Under the pieces are notes generated by a model. That model was not told the origin of the DNA, did not search any database, and saw nothing but the letters and a program-made list of their open reading frames with translations. This document shows, one piece after another, positions 38,277-46,018 of a stretch of 64,000 nucleotides of DNA; the stretch's first letter is position 1; each line of letters starts with the position of its first letter. This stretch comes from Patescibacteria group bacterium (lineage in GTDB: Bacteria; Patescibacteriota; Patescibacteriia; 2-12-FULL-60-25): positions 625,251 through 689,250 of the forward strand of contig JAVHLR010000001.1 of NCBI GenBank assembly GCA_031082005.1, written 5' to 3'. A program made the position numbers and the translations under genes.

Positions 38277-38794
38277 TTCTGTTTGTCGTGTTCGGCTTTA
38301 CGCTCCTCGGCCAACGCGATGATCAGATCGACTTTTATCTTGGCTTCCTGCTCCAAAAAGAATTTGTTCACACCAGGTATCGTCAGTAGCCAATCCCGTA
38401 TAAGCTGCAATGCGCGTTTAAAGTGCACTTTAAAACTCCTGACCATGATGGACAGTTCTTTTGCGACCTCTTCGCCCTTTTTCTTGAATTTTTGTTTGGC
38501 TTCGGGCGGCATCGTGGTGAAGAACTCGCCCAGGCCTTCTTCCATAATTTTTTCCACTTCTACCGTGACTTCATCTGCCGGAGCCTGCGGAACGGCTCGC
38601 GCAGTCGTCGGTTGTCCTTCTATGATTTTGCTGACCGGAGCATCTTCTTCGGGGATAGGTTGTTCCAAAAATACATCCTTTGACTCCGGACTCCTTTCGA
38701 AAGCCTTTCTGTCTGCTTCTAAACCACTCTCCTCAACCGGCAGGATTTGTTCGGGAGTTCGTGTAAGTTTCTTTTCCAGGGACTCGTCTGCCAT
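38273..38794 (-). CDS. hypothetical partner of the TraG-like ATPase
   Basis: 173 residues, not recognised. First about 85 residues are acidic and proline-rich, likely disordered; the rest is predicted helical, with amphipathic EVAKELSIMVRSFKVHF and a charged end (ALAEERKAEHDKQK). No membrane span. ATGA coupling to the 35682 ATPase suggests a scaffold or regulator of that machine (inference). AGGGG lies 5 bases before the ATG. Shares a divergent promoter region with corA. Confidence 0.65.
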   Translation of the reverse strand: MADESLEKKLTRTPEQILPVEESGLEADRKAFERSPESKDVFLEQPIPEEDAPVSKIIEGQPTTARAVPQAPADEVTVEVEKIMEEGLGEFFTTMPPEAKQKFKKKGEEVAKELSIMVRSFKVHFKRALQLIRDWLLTIPGVNKFFLEQEAKIKVDLIIALAEERKAEHDKQK

Positions 38795-38804
38795 AGTTTC
38801 CCCT

Positions 38805-38903
38805 ATTTTACCACATCCGTCCCAACTCGGCTCGTGTCAAGCTCTATCCCCTCAAGAGATACCGGAGCTTCTGCCGCCATCGTCGGGAGGATGTGGTAAA
38901 ATA
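38805..38903. promoter_or_regulatory. divergent promoters with 15-base inverted copies
   Basis: The 15-mer GGATGTGGTAAAATA occurs at 38889-38903 on the plus strand and again, inverted, at 38819-38805. Each contains an extended -10 (TGG+TAAAAT). On the plus strand 6 bases separate it from the corA ATG; on the minus strand 11 bases separate it from the 38794 ATG. Confidence 0.7.
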
Positions 38904-38908
38904 CGCAC

Positions 38909-39838
38909 ATGCCGAGGAAAAGCATCAAGAAAAGACCGAGTCGCGCTGATGTCAACGATCCGAGCGTTTGGTTGCATCTCGAAAACAATACTTCCAAGGA
39001 AGCGGAATACCTGCGTAAACGTTACGACTACCATCCGATCGACCTGAAAGAGATCCTGCCACCCCTCCAACGCCCCAAACTCGTCTTACGCGACGATTAT
39101 CTGTTCATGATCCTGCTTTTCCCGATCTTCAACCGCTTTGACGGAACGATAAGGACCTCTGAAGTGGATTTTTTCATCTCACCCAACCGGCTAGTCACGG
39201 TCAATGCGGACAAGATACCGTCCATAAACTATCTATATCGCCAATTCGGCCAACGCTCCGAAGGCAAGGTCGAAATCGCCGGCATCCTGCATGACCTGCT
39301 TTCGGCTTTGCTTGAAAGCGTGTTCCCCATGCTGGTCCACATCTCACAGGACATCGACGATGTAGAGAAGCATCTGTTCAACGGCAACCAACGCGAAGTC
39401 ATATCGGAGCTGTTGCGCATCAAGACAAACATCGTGAATACGCGCAAAGCCATGCAAGGACAGCAAAAGGTGATCCATGCCTTGATGGATGAAGGCGCAC
39501 AGATGGTGCGGATCTATAACATGCACGAATATTATGAGCGCTTGGTCGAGTACACACGCGAGATTTGGGACATGCTGGATGTCCAACGCGATACCATCAA
39601 CGCATTGCACGAAGCACACGCCGCTTACCTAAGCAATAAAACCGGCGAAATCATGAAGCTACTGACGATTTTTTCCGTCGTCATCTTCCCTATAACCTTC
39701 GTCGCTACCCTCTTCGCCATGGATGTCTCCGGCATCCCTTTCCACGACGACCCTTTCGGTTTCTACAAAGTCCTCGGCCTCATCAGCATCGTCATCCTCA
39801 TGATGGTTTTATTTTTCAAAAAGAAAAAATGGTTCTAG
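38909..39838 (+). CDS. corA: CorA-family divalent cation channel with altered GMN motif
   Basis: 309 residues. Cytoplasmic funnel domain, long stalk helix and two C-terminal membrane helices as in CorA. The tail KKKKWF and the LTIFSVVIFPITFVATL helix 1 are typical. The pore-mouth signature, almost always GMN, is AMD here (LFAMDVSGIP). The mutation sits at the selectivity filter, so ion preference may differ from Mg2+/Co2+. Near-leaderless: the extended -10 ends 6 bases before the ATG. Followed by a repeat-rich intergenic stretch. Confidence 0.9.
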   Translation: MPRKSIKKRPSRADVNDPSVWLHLENNTSKEAEYLRKRYDYHPIDLKEILPPLQRPKLVLRDDYLFMILLFPIFNRFDGTIRTSEVDFFISPNRLVTVNADKIPSINYLYRQFGQRSEGKVEIAGILHDLLSALLESVFPMLVHISQDIDDVEKHLFNGNQREVISELLRIKTNIVNTRKAMQGQQKVIHALMDEGAQMVRIYNMHEYYERLVEYTREIWDMLDVQRDTINALHEAHAAYLSNKTGEIMKLLTIFSVVIFPITFVATLFAMDVSGIPFHDDPFGFYKVLGLISIVILMMVLFFKKKKWF

Positions 39839-39839
39839 C

Positions 39840-39975
39840 ACGTCATCGCGAGAAGTCAAAGACACGGCAATCACTGAATACGAATACTTTGACTGCGCTT
39901 CGCTCAGGATGACAAAAACAGGTCTTTGCGAGGAGCGTATACAAAAACCGAAGGGCGACGTGGCAATCTTACCTA
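39840..39975. repeat. dispersed repeat cluster (GTCAT..GCGAG / GGCAATCT type)
   Basis: Two similar half-units, starting GTCATCGCGAG or CTTTGCGAGGAGCG and ending GGCAATC, flank a module reading TTTGACTGCGCTTCGCTCAGGATGAC. This module is the same sequence, inverted, as the insertion in cysS. Similar repeats occur in many bacteria as short mobile palindromes (recalled, not searched). Confidence 0.65.
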
Positions 39976-39985
39976 AAATGTTTTC

Positions 39986-41404
39986 TTAATGCTTTGGCAC
40001 CGCCCTTTGCCCTTCTTTCGTATCTTCGATCGTCCAACCCCTGCTCTCGATTTCGGCGCGCAGTTTGTCTGAATCCAACCAGTTCTTTTCTTCCCTGGCC
40101 TGCATGCGCTTGTCCATAAGCGCCTGAATCTCATCCGGCACCACAACTCTTTTCCCCACATATCCGTCTAGCGACAAAGCCAAGACCCTGTCCAGCGCGA
40201 GAAGCGTCGCGCCTTTATCTTGCGTACTATTCTCGCTATCCAACAGCTTCCAGACAACAGCCAACGCTTTTGGCGTATTCAGATCATCGTTCAAAGCGGC
40301 TAAAAAGTCAGCTTCTACATCAGCCAAAACAGTTCCATCTACCTCGAGCTCGCGGGCTATGTTCCGTAATTTATGCAAAGCGTTCTGCGAAGCCTGTAAT
40401 GCCTCGAAAGTGAAATTTTGTATTTGACGGTAATTCGCTCCGAAATAGAATAGACGTAAAGATAGCGGCTCAAAACCCTTTTCGGCCAGCTCATCCAGCG
40501 TATAGACATTGCCGATCGACTTTGACATCTTCTGTCCATCAACGGTCAGGAACTCGTTATGCAACCAATAGTTCGCCATTTTCGTGCCATAAGCGGCTTC
40601 GCTCTGTGCAATCTCGTTTTCGTGATGGACGGCGATGTGATCTACACCCCCACAATGGATATCGAACGGCTGACCGAGATATTCATGCGCCATGGCAGAG
40701 CACTCCGCATGCCACCCGGGAAATCCGACACCCCACGGGCTCTTCCATTCCATCTGTCTCTTTTTGGAGCTGTCATCTTGAGCGGAGTCAAAAGACCTTC
40801 CATTCTGATAGCTGAATTTCCATAATGCAAAATCAGTCTTATTCCTCTTTTCCGGATTTGCTTCGACTCTCGCCCCCTCTTCCTTATCTTCCGACTTCTG
40901 TCCACTCAACTTTCCATAATCCTGGAATTTCGAAGTGTCAAAATATATTCCATCGCTCGTCTTATAGCCAAACCCCTTATCCATCAAAATCTTAATCAAC
41001 TCAATCTGCTGTTCGATATGATCCGTCGCACGACACAGATACGGCTTCTCCGGTAGTCGGATATTGAGCTTAGATGAATCTTCGACGAATTTTTTGAGAT
41101 AAAGATCCGCGATATCCCAAACGGTCTTGCCTTCACGTCTGGCCGCCTTGACCATCTTGTCTTCGCCTTCATCCGCATCATCCGTCAAATGTCCGACGTC
41201 CGTGATGTTCAAAACGCGTTTTACCTCAAAACCTTCGAAATCAAGAAGCCTCACCAGGACGTCCTCAAAGACATATGCGCGAAAATTCCCTATGTGCGCG
41301 TTCCAATAGACCGTCGGCCCGCACGTGTACATGCTGACTTTTCCGGCCTCTAACGGTTTGAACTCTTCGAGTTGCTTTGAGAGCGTGTTGAACAATTTGA
41401 GCAT
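39986..41404 (-). CDS. cysS: cysteinyl-tRNA synthetase with repeat-derived insertion
   Basis: 472 residues. Class I synthetase for Cys. Zn/HIGH region YTCGPTVYWNAHIGN and KMSKSIGN are present, with DALR-type helices and the anticodon domain to the end (RMQAREEKNWLDSDKLRAEI region is canonical). Between WKFS and KKRQMEWKSPWG, residues about 199-212 read YQNGRSFDSAQDDSS; normal enzymes have only a few residues there. FDSAQDD is the translation of a dispersed DNA repeat. The site is a surface loop before FPGWHAECSAM, so the enzyme probably still works. Confidence 0.95.
   Translation of the reverse strand: MLKLFNTLSKQLEEFKPLEAGKVSMYTCGPTVYWNAHIGNFRAYVFEDVLVRLLDFEGFEVKRVLNITDVGHLTDDADEGEDKMVKAARREGKTVWDIADLYLKKFVEDSSKLNIRLPEKPYLCRATDHIEQQIELIKILMDKGFGYKTSDGIYFDTSKFQDYGKLSGQKSEDKEEGARVEANPEKRNKTDFALWKFSYQNGRSFDSAQDDSSKKRQMEWKSPWGVGFPGWHAECSAMAHEYLGQPFDIHCGGVDHIAVHHENEIAQSEAAYGTKMANYWLHNEFLTVDGQKMSKSIGNVYTLDELAEKGFEPLSLRLFYFGANYRQIQNFTFEALQASQNALHKLRNIARELEVDGTVLADVEADFLAALNDDLNTPKALAVVWKLLDSENSTQDKGATLLALDRVLALSLDGYVGKRVVVPDEIQALMDKRMQAREEKNWLDSDKLRAEIESRGWTIEDTKEGQRAVPKH
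40768..40805. repeat. repeat inserted in-frame in cysS
   Basis: Plus strand GTCATCTTGAGCGGAGTC aligns with the inverse of 39892-39920 in the intergenic repeat. On the minus strand it translates as the well-known FDSAQDD peptide. Confidence 0.75.
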
Positions 41405-41442
41405 ACGTCTTGATTAGTCCATACACTATCAAACCCACAGCC

Positions 41443-41475
41443 AAAACAAAACCCCCGCTTAGCGCGGAGGCTTTT
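41443..41475 (-). terminator. intrinsic terminator after the S74 gene
   Basis: Stem CCTCCGC/GCGGGGG with a 5-base loop (one wobble), followed on the minus strand by TTTTGTTTT. Located 16-50 bases after the S74-protein stop and before cysS. Confidence 0.75.
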
Positions 41476-41490
41476 TGCTTTCTCTGATCT

Positions 41491-43599
41491 TTACTCCGCC
41501 AATCGTGCTTCTAACTTTTCGATCCTTGCCCTCAAATCGTCGTTTTCCGCTTTAAGTTCTTTAATCGCGTTGACCGATGCCCAGATTATTGGATCCGCAT
41601 CCAGTTGATAATAACCCTTGTCGTCCTTGCTGACGGCATCAGGAATAACATCTTTTACCTGTTGAGCGATCAAACCAATGTGTCCAGCGTCAGACTCTAT
41701 ACCCAAGGCATTGCCCTTCATGTAATGGAACCTGACCGTACTTAATTTGCTGATTTCATCAAGGCCATATTCGTAGGGTTTAATCCGATCCTTAAGCCTT
41801 GCATCTGATGTATTACTCCAGGTCGTGCCGGATGGTTTGTAGGCGACGTTTGAACCGTCAAAGGTATAACGCCATGTAGATCCAGTATAAATACCAAATT
41901 TTCTGCTCGCTTCTGCCTGATTGCCTGAAATAGCGTTACCGATAAAAACTTGATCCGTAGTACCTGAAGACAGCCAGATACCTGCAGTACCATTACCGTC
42001 CCTTACCCTAATGCGACTAAGTGAATCGAGCCTGTATCCCGGATCCGTTACACCCAGTCCAACACTGTCAGCAAAATAGTTTGCTGAACCGCCATAACCA
42101 TAGCTAAAATATGTTCCGTTGTACCAAAGCGCTTCCGCGCCGTTCACGAGCAGTGCTGGACCAGAGGCAATACCTTTATTTAGATTCGCAGTACCCGCCA
42201 CATCCAACGGATACGCTGGCGCCGTTACTCTCGCACCGATATTTCCTGTCGATGTGTAGATGTTATTGTTCGTCGTAATATCATTCGCCGCGAAAAAAAC
42301 TCCATTATTATGGAAACGGAATGCGTCTCCGTTTACGCTGTGCCACAGCCTTGCCTCATCGCCTGACGAGTAGAGAGCCCATCTGTTTGCCGTCGTCCTG
42401 TCCTCAAAATAGTAACCAGCGTTTCCGCCATCGACTTTTAGCATACCTGCGCCGTCAAAAGTCATATTCGCCGATCCAGCGAAGGCACCACCGCTATTGT
42501 ATTGCACGTTCGAACTCGCGCCCCCTGGTGCACCTCCAGTCGGCCAGCTAGTCCTGCAAACGCCTCCGAGACAGATGTTGCTGTTTGCCGTCAAATTCCC
42601 ATTTGAGGTCAAAGTTCCGCTGAAATAACCGTTGCCTGTGTTGTATAGATAGCCGCTTCCGTAGAGACTGTATCCCTGCCCTCCTACGTACGCCCAATTC
42701 GTAAAATCGTAGAATTTTCCGCCATAGCCATTCATTCCATAACCCGTGACGCCTATGCTACCCGCTCCTCCGTTCGAACCCACCACTCCAGAATTGCCTG
42801 CCTTATAACCAATACCGTTCACTCCACCGGCATAGCCTTCAAAGTAGCCACCATATAAACCAGTAGAATCATTGGGCGTATAACCCGCTACCCCATAGGC
42901 TCCGTAAAAATATCCACCAAAACCATTCGCCGCTGCATTGTTGCCATAAATCGCACCAGTACCTCCATTCCCACCATATACAGTTAATGCGTACGGAGCA
43001 CCGGCTCTATCGATTGTTAAGTTGCCCGTCATCGTATCGCCGGTCGTATTGACGTAAAGGTCTGTTGCGTTAATCGTTGCGGTCGGTCCAGACGGATTAG
43101 TAATCGTAACACCTGTTCCGGCCGTAAGTGTCGTGATTCCCCCGCCACCACCAGAAGGCCATGCGGTTATACAGTTTGCACCACTGATGCAATATTCCTG
43201 TGCATCAACGCGGCCTCTCTGTCCAGTTGCTCCACCGAACCCATGCATTACTAAATCTCCATATAAACCGAACGTAAGAGGCTGTTGACCACTACCCCAG
43301 TTTCCCATGTTATATGTTGCAGCGCCAACTTGATCGACGTGAAAAGATTTTGCCGTTTGCAGATAAATATCTCTAGAAATTCTGCTGTCTTCAGTCGCTC
43401 CAACATTTATTCCACCATCAATATTGACCTTTGCACCAGACTGCGTCCCACCTCCCGTCATGTTCCATATTACACCAGGCGTGTTTCCCCCTGTGGGAGA
43501 TTGTGTCGGCCCTGTAAACTGCGTCGCTGCGAATAATCCGAACGGAATTAACAGACTTATTGTGATGGGCGCTATATAGCGCAATTTGGCACGTTTCAT
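41491..43599 (-). CDS. secreted surface protein with C-terminal S74 (intramolecular chaperone) domain
   Basis: 702 residues from the ATG at 43599 (MKRAKLRY). Signal peptide (IAPITISLLIPFGLFAA), then a Gly/Ala/Asn-rich beta-repeat body (GGYFYGAYGVAGY-like) of the type that trimerises in tail fibres. The end has SDARLKDRI, KLSTVRFHYMKG, GHIGLIAQQVKDVIPDAV and a final coiled coil, the S74/endosialidase-type self-cleaving chaperone. In phage fibres this domain cuts itself off after folding. A phage origin or a cell-surface adhesin are both possible; no other phage genes are near. Near-leaderless: TGC+TATACT lies 9 bases before the ATG. Confidence 0.8.
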   Translation of the reverse strand: MKRAKLRYIAPITISLLIPFGLFAATQFTGPTQSPTGGNTPGVIWNMTGGGTQSGAKVNIDGGINVGATEDSRISRDIYLQTAKSFHVDQVGAATYNMGNWGSGQQPLTFGLYGDLVMHGFGGATGQRGRVDAQEYCISGANCITAWPSGGGGGITTLTAGTGVTITNPSGPTATINATDLYVNTTGDTMTGNLTIDRAGAPYALTVYGGNGGTGAIYGNNAAANGFGGYFYGAYGVAGYTPNDSTGLYGGYFEGYAGGVNGIGYKAGNSGVVGSNGGAGSIGVTGYGMNGYGGKFYDFTNWAYVGGQGYSLYGSGYLYNTGNGYFSGTLTSNGNLTANSNICLGGVCRTSWPTGGAPGGASSNVQYNSGGAFAGSANMTFDGAGMLKVDGGNAGYYFEDRTTANRWALYSSGDEARLWHSVNGDAFRFHNNGVFFAANDITTNNNIYTSTGNIGARVTAPAYPLDVAGTANLNKGIASGPALLVNGAEALWYNGTYFSYGYGGSANYFADSVGLGVTDPGYRLDSLSRIRVRDGNGTAGIWLSSGTTDQVFIGNAISGNQAEASRKFGIYTGSTWRYTFDGSNVAYKPSGTTWSNTSDARLKDRIKPYEYGLDEISKLSTVRFHYMKGNALGIESDAGHIGLIAQQVKDVIPDAVSKDDKGYYQLDADPIIWASVNAIKELKAENDDLRARIEKLEARLAE

Positions 43600-43608
43600 A
43601 TTGCGAAC

Positions 43609-43617
43609 AGTATAGCA
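43609..43617 (-). promoter_or_regulatory. extended -10 promoter of the S74 gene
   Basis: TGC+TATACT on the minus strand, 9 bases before the ATG. Same GTGCTATACT string as at 61914-61923. Confidence 0.6.
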
Positions 43618-43666
43618 CAATTTGAACGAGGTAACGTAGAGTCAAGTAAACAACCTGCTTTCGATA

Positions 43667-43728
43667 TATAAAAAACAAACCCGCGGGTGTGGAGTAGCCC
43701 GATATTCTTCGGACCGCAACCCGCGGGA
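43667..43728 (-). terminator. terminator after the Gly-rich lipoprotein gene
   Basis: Arms CCCGCGGG are separated by a 30-base loop that folds further; on the minus strand the 3' arm is followed by TTTGTTTTTTATAT. Located about 70 bases after the stop codon. Confidence 0.7.
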
Positions 43729-43795
43729 GGCGCACAATCATCCGGATGGATGTTGCACGGGATGGGGAACGTTTGCCGTTCCCTTTTATTCGAGG

Positions 43796-45475
43796 CTAGT
43801 TGCAACTAGTCGTGTACATGCCGGATGGCCAAGCGGACGAAGAGTTCGTCACGAAGACGACCTCGTTCGTTCCCGGCACCGCCCAGATCTTCACTGGGTT
43901 ATACCCCTTGCTGTCCACCGACTGAATCAAGGGATTTCCGACCTGATCGAAAGTGGTCATCCGCAGCGAACCGCTGCCTGCCGGGGGCTTGTACCCCAGG
44001 GCGAGTGCGGTGCCTGCTCGCTTTGACCAGACAGGACCTGTGACGATTCCATCGTTGGCGTGAGCCGTCCACGTCGCGAGTCCGTCGGTGACGTTGTACG
44101 CCACGCCTCCTCCAGGCCGGGAACCGCTGACCCACAGGTCGTTGAGAGATGTTCCGTGGACCTCTGTGAGCTCCTTGCAGTCCGCAGGCGTCTGGATCGA
44201 AGTCCAGGTCGAGCCGTCGAAGTACAAGAGGATCCCCTGATCCGCGTTACCATCTGCGCCGAGATCCAAGTATCCGGTCACGAAGACGTGATTCGCATCA
44301 AGTCCCCAGACCCTCTTGAACTCGTAGTAGTCCGAGAAGCCTGGAGTCGCTTGCTGAACCCAGGAGCCTCCTGACTTACGCCAGACCTTGAAGCTCCAGT
44401 TGCCCGCCGTGCCTACCAGGAATACATCTTCGGAGTTCGCACCCCAGATGTCCCTGAAGGACTTTGCACTCGGCTTGTTCGAATCATCGACCCAGCCCGT
44501 CCCCGTATTGTGGAAGAGAAGCCCGTTCGTCGTCTGGCTCGTTGCCGTCAGCCAGATGTCGCTCGGTCCGCTGCCCCAGATGCCGTTGACGGTGAGCGGG
44601 CTCGGCGACAAGTCCGTGTACGTCCAGTCCGTCCCGTTGAAGTGGCACACACCACCCTTCGAGTAGGTCCCGCACGGCACGTAGATGTCGCTACTGCCCG
44701 AGCCCCACAGCCCGCCGACGAGTGCGATATCGATTCCGTCGATCTTCAGCGCGTCGAACCCGGCGCCGCGGCTGGTGTTCTGGCAGACGAGCGGTTGCGG
44801 CACGAGGCTGCACGTCGGGTAATTTTCGTACCCTGTCGCGCATCCGTCGCACGCCAATCCGTCGAAGCCCGTCGAGCACGTGCATGCACCGACCTGGTCG
44901 TTGCATGTGCCGTGACCCGAGCAGTCGCTTGGACACGGGATCACCAGGTAGCACATCGGGTAGGACTTGAATCCGATTCCGCACTGATCGCAAGCAGCCC
45001 CACCGAAACCGGTGTCGCACGAGCATACGCCCGTTGACGTATCGCACGTCCCGTTGCCCGAACAGTCTCCCGGACATGGGATGACGACTGCCCCTCCGGT
45101 ACCACCGCTACCAGCAGTTCCGCCTGTGCCAGAGGTGCCTCCGGTTCCTGCGTCTCCGCCTGTGCCGCCGGTGTTGCCACCCGTGCCAGCAGTTCCGCCG
45201 TCGCCTGCAGTACCTCCGGTTCCGCTATCACCAGCGCTTCCGCCGGATCCAGCTTCGCCAGCCGTACCACCGCTACCAGCAGTTCCGCCTGTGCCGCCGG
45301 TGTTGCCACCCGTGCCAGCAGTTCCGCCTGTTCCGGCCGTGCTTCCGCCGTTGCCGGCAGTCACGATCGGGTCGCTGGGTGAATCACCTCCACCGCACGC
45401 TGCAGTGAAGGTCGAGACGAACGCGAGCAGGGCCCCAGCGGCCCAGCTCATATTCCGCCGAGTCTGCTTGTTCAT
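43796..45475 (-). CDS. Gly-rich EGF-like surface lipoprotein, probable horizontal acquisition
   Basis: 559 residues from the ATG at 45475, with AAGAGGTTAGTC upstream. Signal peptide with lipobox TAAC (lipidated Cys27), a low-complexity Gly/Thr/Ala tract (about 40-135, GTGGTAGTGG), two Cys-rich EGF-like units (CSGNGTCDTSTGVCSC, CSGHGTCNDQVGACTC), then WG-repeats (IWGSGPSDIW, VWGLDANHVF) like those of myxobacterial propeller proteins. The DNA looks clearly GC-richer than its neighbours. Architecture and composition suggest transfer from a Myxococcota-like donor (inference). Function probably adhesion or surface contact. Confidence 0.8.
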   Translation of the reverse strand: MNKQTRRNMSWAAGALLAFVSTFTAACGGGDSPSDPIVTAGNGGSTAGTGGTAGTGGNTGGTGGTAGSGGTAGEAGSGGSAGDSGTGGTAGDGGTAGTGGNTGGTGGDAGTGGTSGTGGTAGSGGTGGAVVIPCPGDCSGNGTCDTSTGVCSCDTGFGGAACDQCGIGFKSYPMCYLVIPCPSDCSGHGTCNDQVGACTCSTGFDGLACDGCATGYENYPTCSLVPQPLVCQNTSRGAGFDALKIDGIDIALVGGLWGSGSSDIYVPCGTYSKGGVCHFNGTDWTYTDLSPSPLTVNGIWGSGPSDIWLTATSQTTNGLLFHNTGTGWVDDSNKPSAKSFRDIWGANSEDVFLVGTAGNWSFKVWRKSGGSWVQQATPGFSDYYEFKRVWGLDANHVFVTGYLDLGADGNADQGILLYFDGSTWTSIQTPADCKELTEVHGTSLNDLWVSGSRPGGGVAYNVTDGLATWTAHANDGIVTGPVWSKRAGTALALGYKPPAGSGSLRMTTFDQVGNPLIQSVDSKGYNPVKIWAVPGTNEVVFVTNSSSAWPSGMYTTSCN

Positions 45476-45546
45476 GACTAACCTCTTGTAAATGTGCCTA
45501 ACCAAGCGATGTGCCTGGCTAATCCTGTCCCGAATCATTTCGGGGC

Positions 45547-45587
45547 TTGACAAGTCAAAGTAAAGCAGAAAAGCAACGACTTGTCAA
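45547..45587 (-). promoter_or_regulatory. lipoprotein promoter overlapping a 10-bp inverted repeat
   Basis: TTGACA (45587-45582), 17-base spacer, TGC+TTTACT on the minus strand. Perfect arms TTGACAAGTC (45547-45556) and GACTTGTCAA (45578-45587) flank the spacer and -10, so the -35 is one half-site. Confidence 0.55.
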
Positions 45588-45734
45588 TCCACAGCATGTT
45601 TGGTAAGTTACTTTGTTTTAGATTGTTTAAAAGCGATTTACACGAAATTTTAAAGATTTTACAGCAAAAAACTCAACTTGCTTATTTTTATTAATTCTAC
45701 ATAAACAACAAGGCGCTAATTAACTACCCTCTCA

Positions 45735-45983
45735 AAAAACACCAAAAAACGAATTCAGCAGCCTTGGAGTAGGCTGCTGTGGATTGAGTTGCTGCTTTGG
45801 TTGTAGTTATAGGGAGCTCGGCTCCCTTGTTTTCAGTCTAGCCACACATGGGCACCTCCTTTGTTGATCACCTTTTGGGTGTATTGGCGTCGCAGTCGGG
45901 ACGAGCATGCGGCGCCAAGGAGGCGCTATGTATCAGGGTTTTTCTCCCTGATCTGGCTGTCTAAACGAGCAAAGGAACAGCGA
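45735..45983 (-). ncRNA. candidate structured RNA with switch-like hairpins
   Basis: A complete transcription unit on the minus strand: promoter 45990-46018, then in order hairpin 1 (ATCAGGG/CCCTGAT), a GCGCC-TCCTT-GGCGC hairpin (45912-45926) competing with a longer hairpin using the same GGCGCC (45886-45916), the anti-SD-complementary tracts AAAAGGTGATC and AAAGGAGGTG, a three-codon ORF (ATG TGT GGC TAG at 45849-45838), a GGGAGC-CGA-GCTCCC hairpin (45811-45827), and a CAGCAGCC/GGCTGCTG terminator with T-runs. The 5' CGCCTCCTT can pair with the AAGGAGGTG. It resembles no RNA I can name; not tmRNA, SRP or RNase P. Confidence 0.6.
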
Positions 45984-45989
45984 AGTGCT

Positions 45990-46018
45990 TTCTTAACAAA
46001 GTAAGCGTCCCGTGTCAA
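45990..46018 (-). promoter_or_regulatory. promoter of the candidate RNA
   Basis: Consensus TTGACA (46018-46013), 17-base spacer, extended -10 TGT+TAAGAA (45995-45990) on the minus strand. Start site near 45983. Confidence 0.6.

Noticed and set aside
43757-43790. GGGAACG hairpin followed by TTTTATT as terminator of the lipoprotein gene
   Set aside because: The T-run is on the plus strand, where no gene ends; the minus-strand terminator is the CCCGCGGG stem at 43667-43728.
45085-45360. Repeated GTGCC/GTTCCGCC units resembling a CRISPR array
   Set aside because: The repeats vary and encode the Gly/Thr/Ala tract in frame; no regular spacer structure and no cas genes.
45012-45491. Plus-strand Pro-Val-rich reading frame
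   Set aside because: Antisense of the Gly-rich tract of the lipoprotein; composition is a direct mirror of the repeat codons.
45838-45870. Plus-strand CACCTCCTTT and GATCACC as a fragment of 16S rRNA
   Set aside because: Only short matches to the 3' tail; nothing of the adjoining helices is present, and the minus strand explains them as Shine-Dalgarno-like tracts.
45735-45983. tmRNA, because of a short ORF in a structured RNA
   Set aside because: No tRNA-like acceptor with GGTTCGA T-loop and no tag ending in ALAA-like residues.
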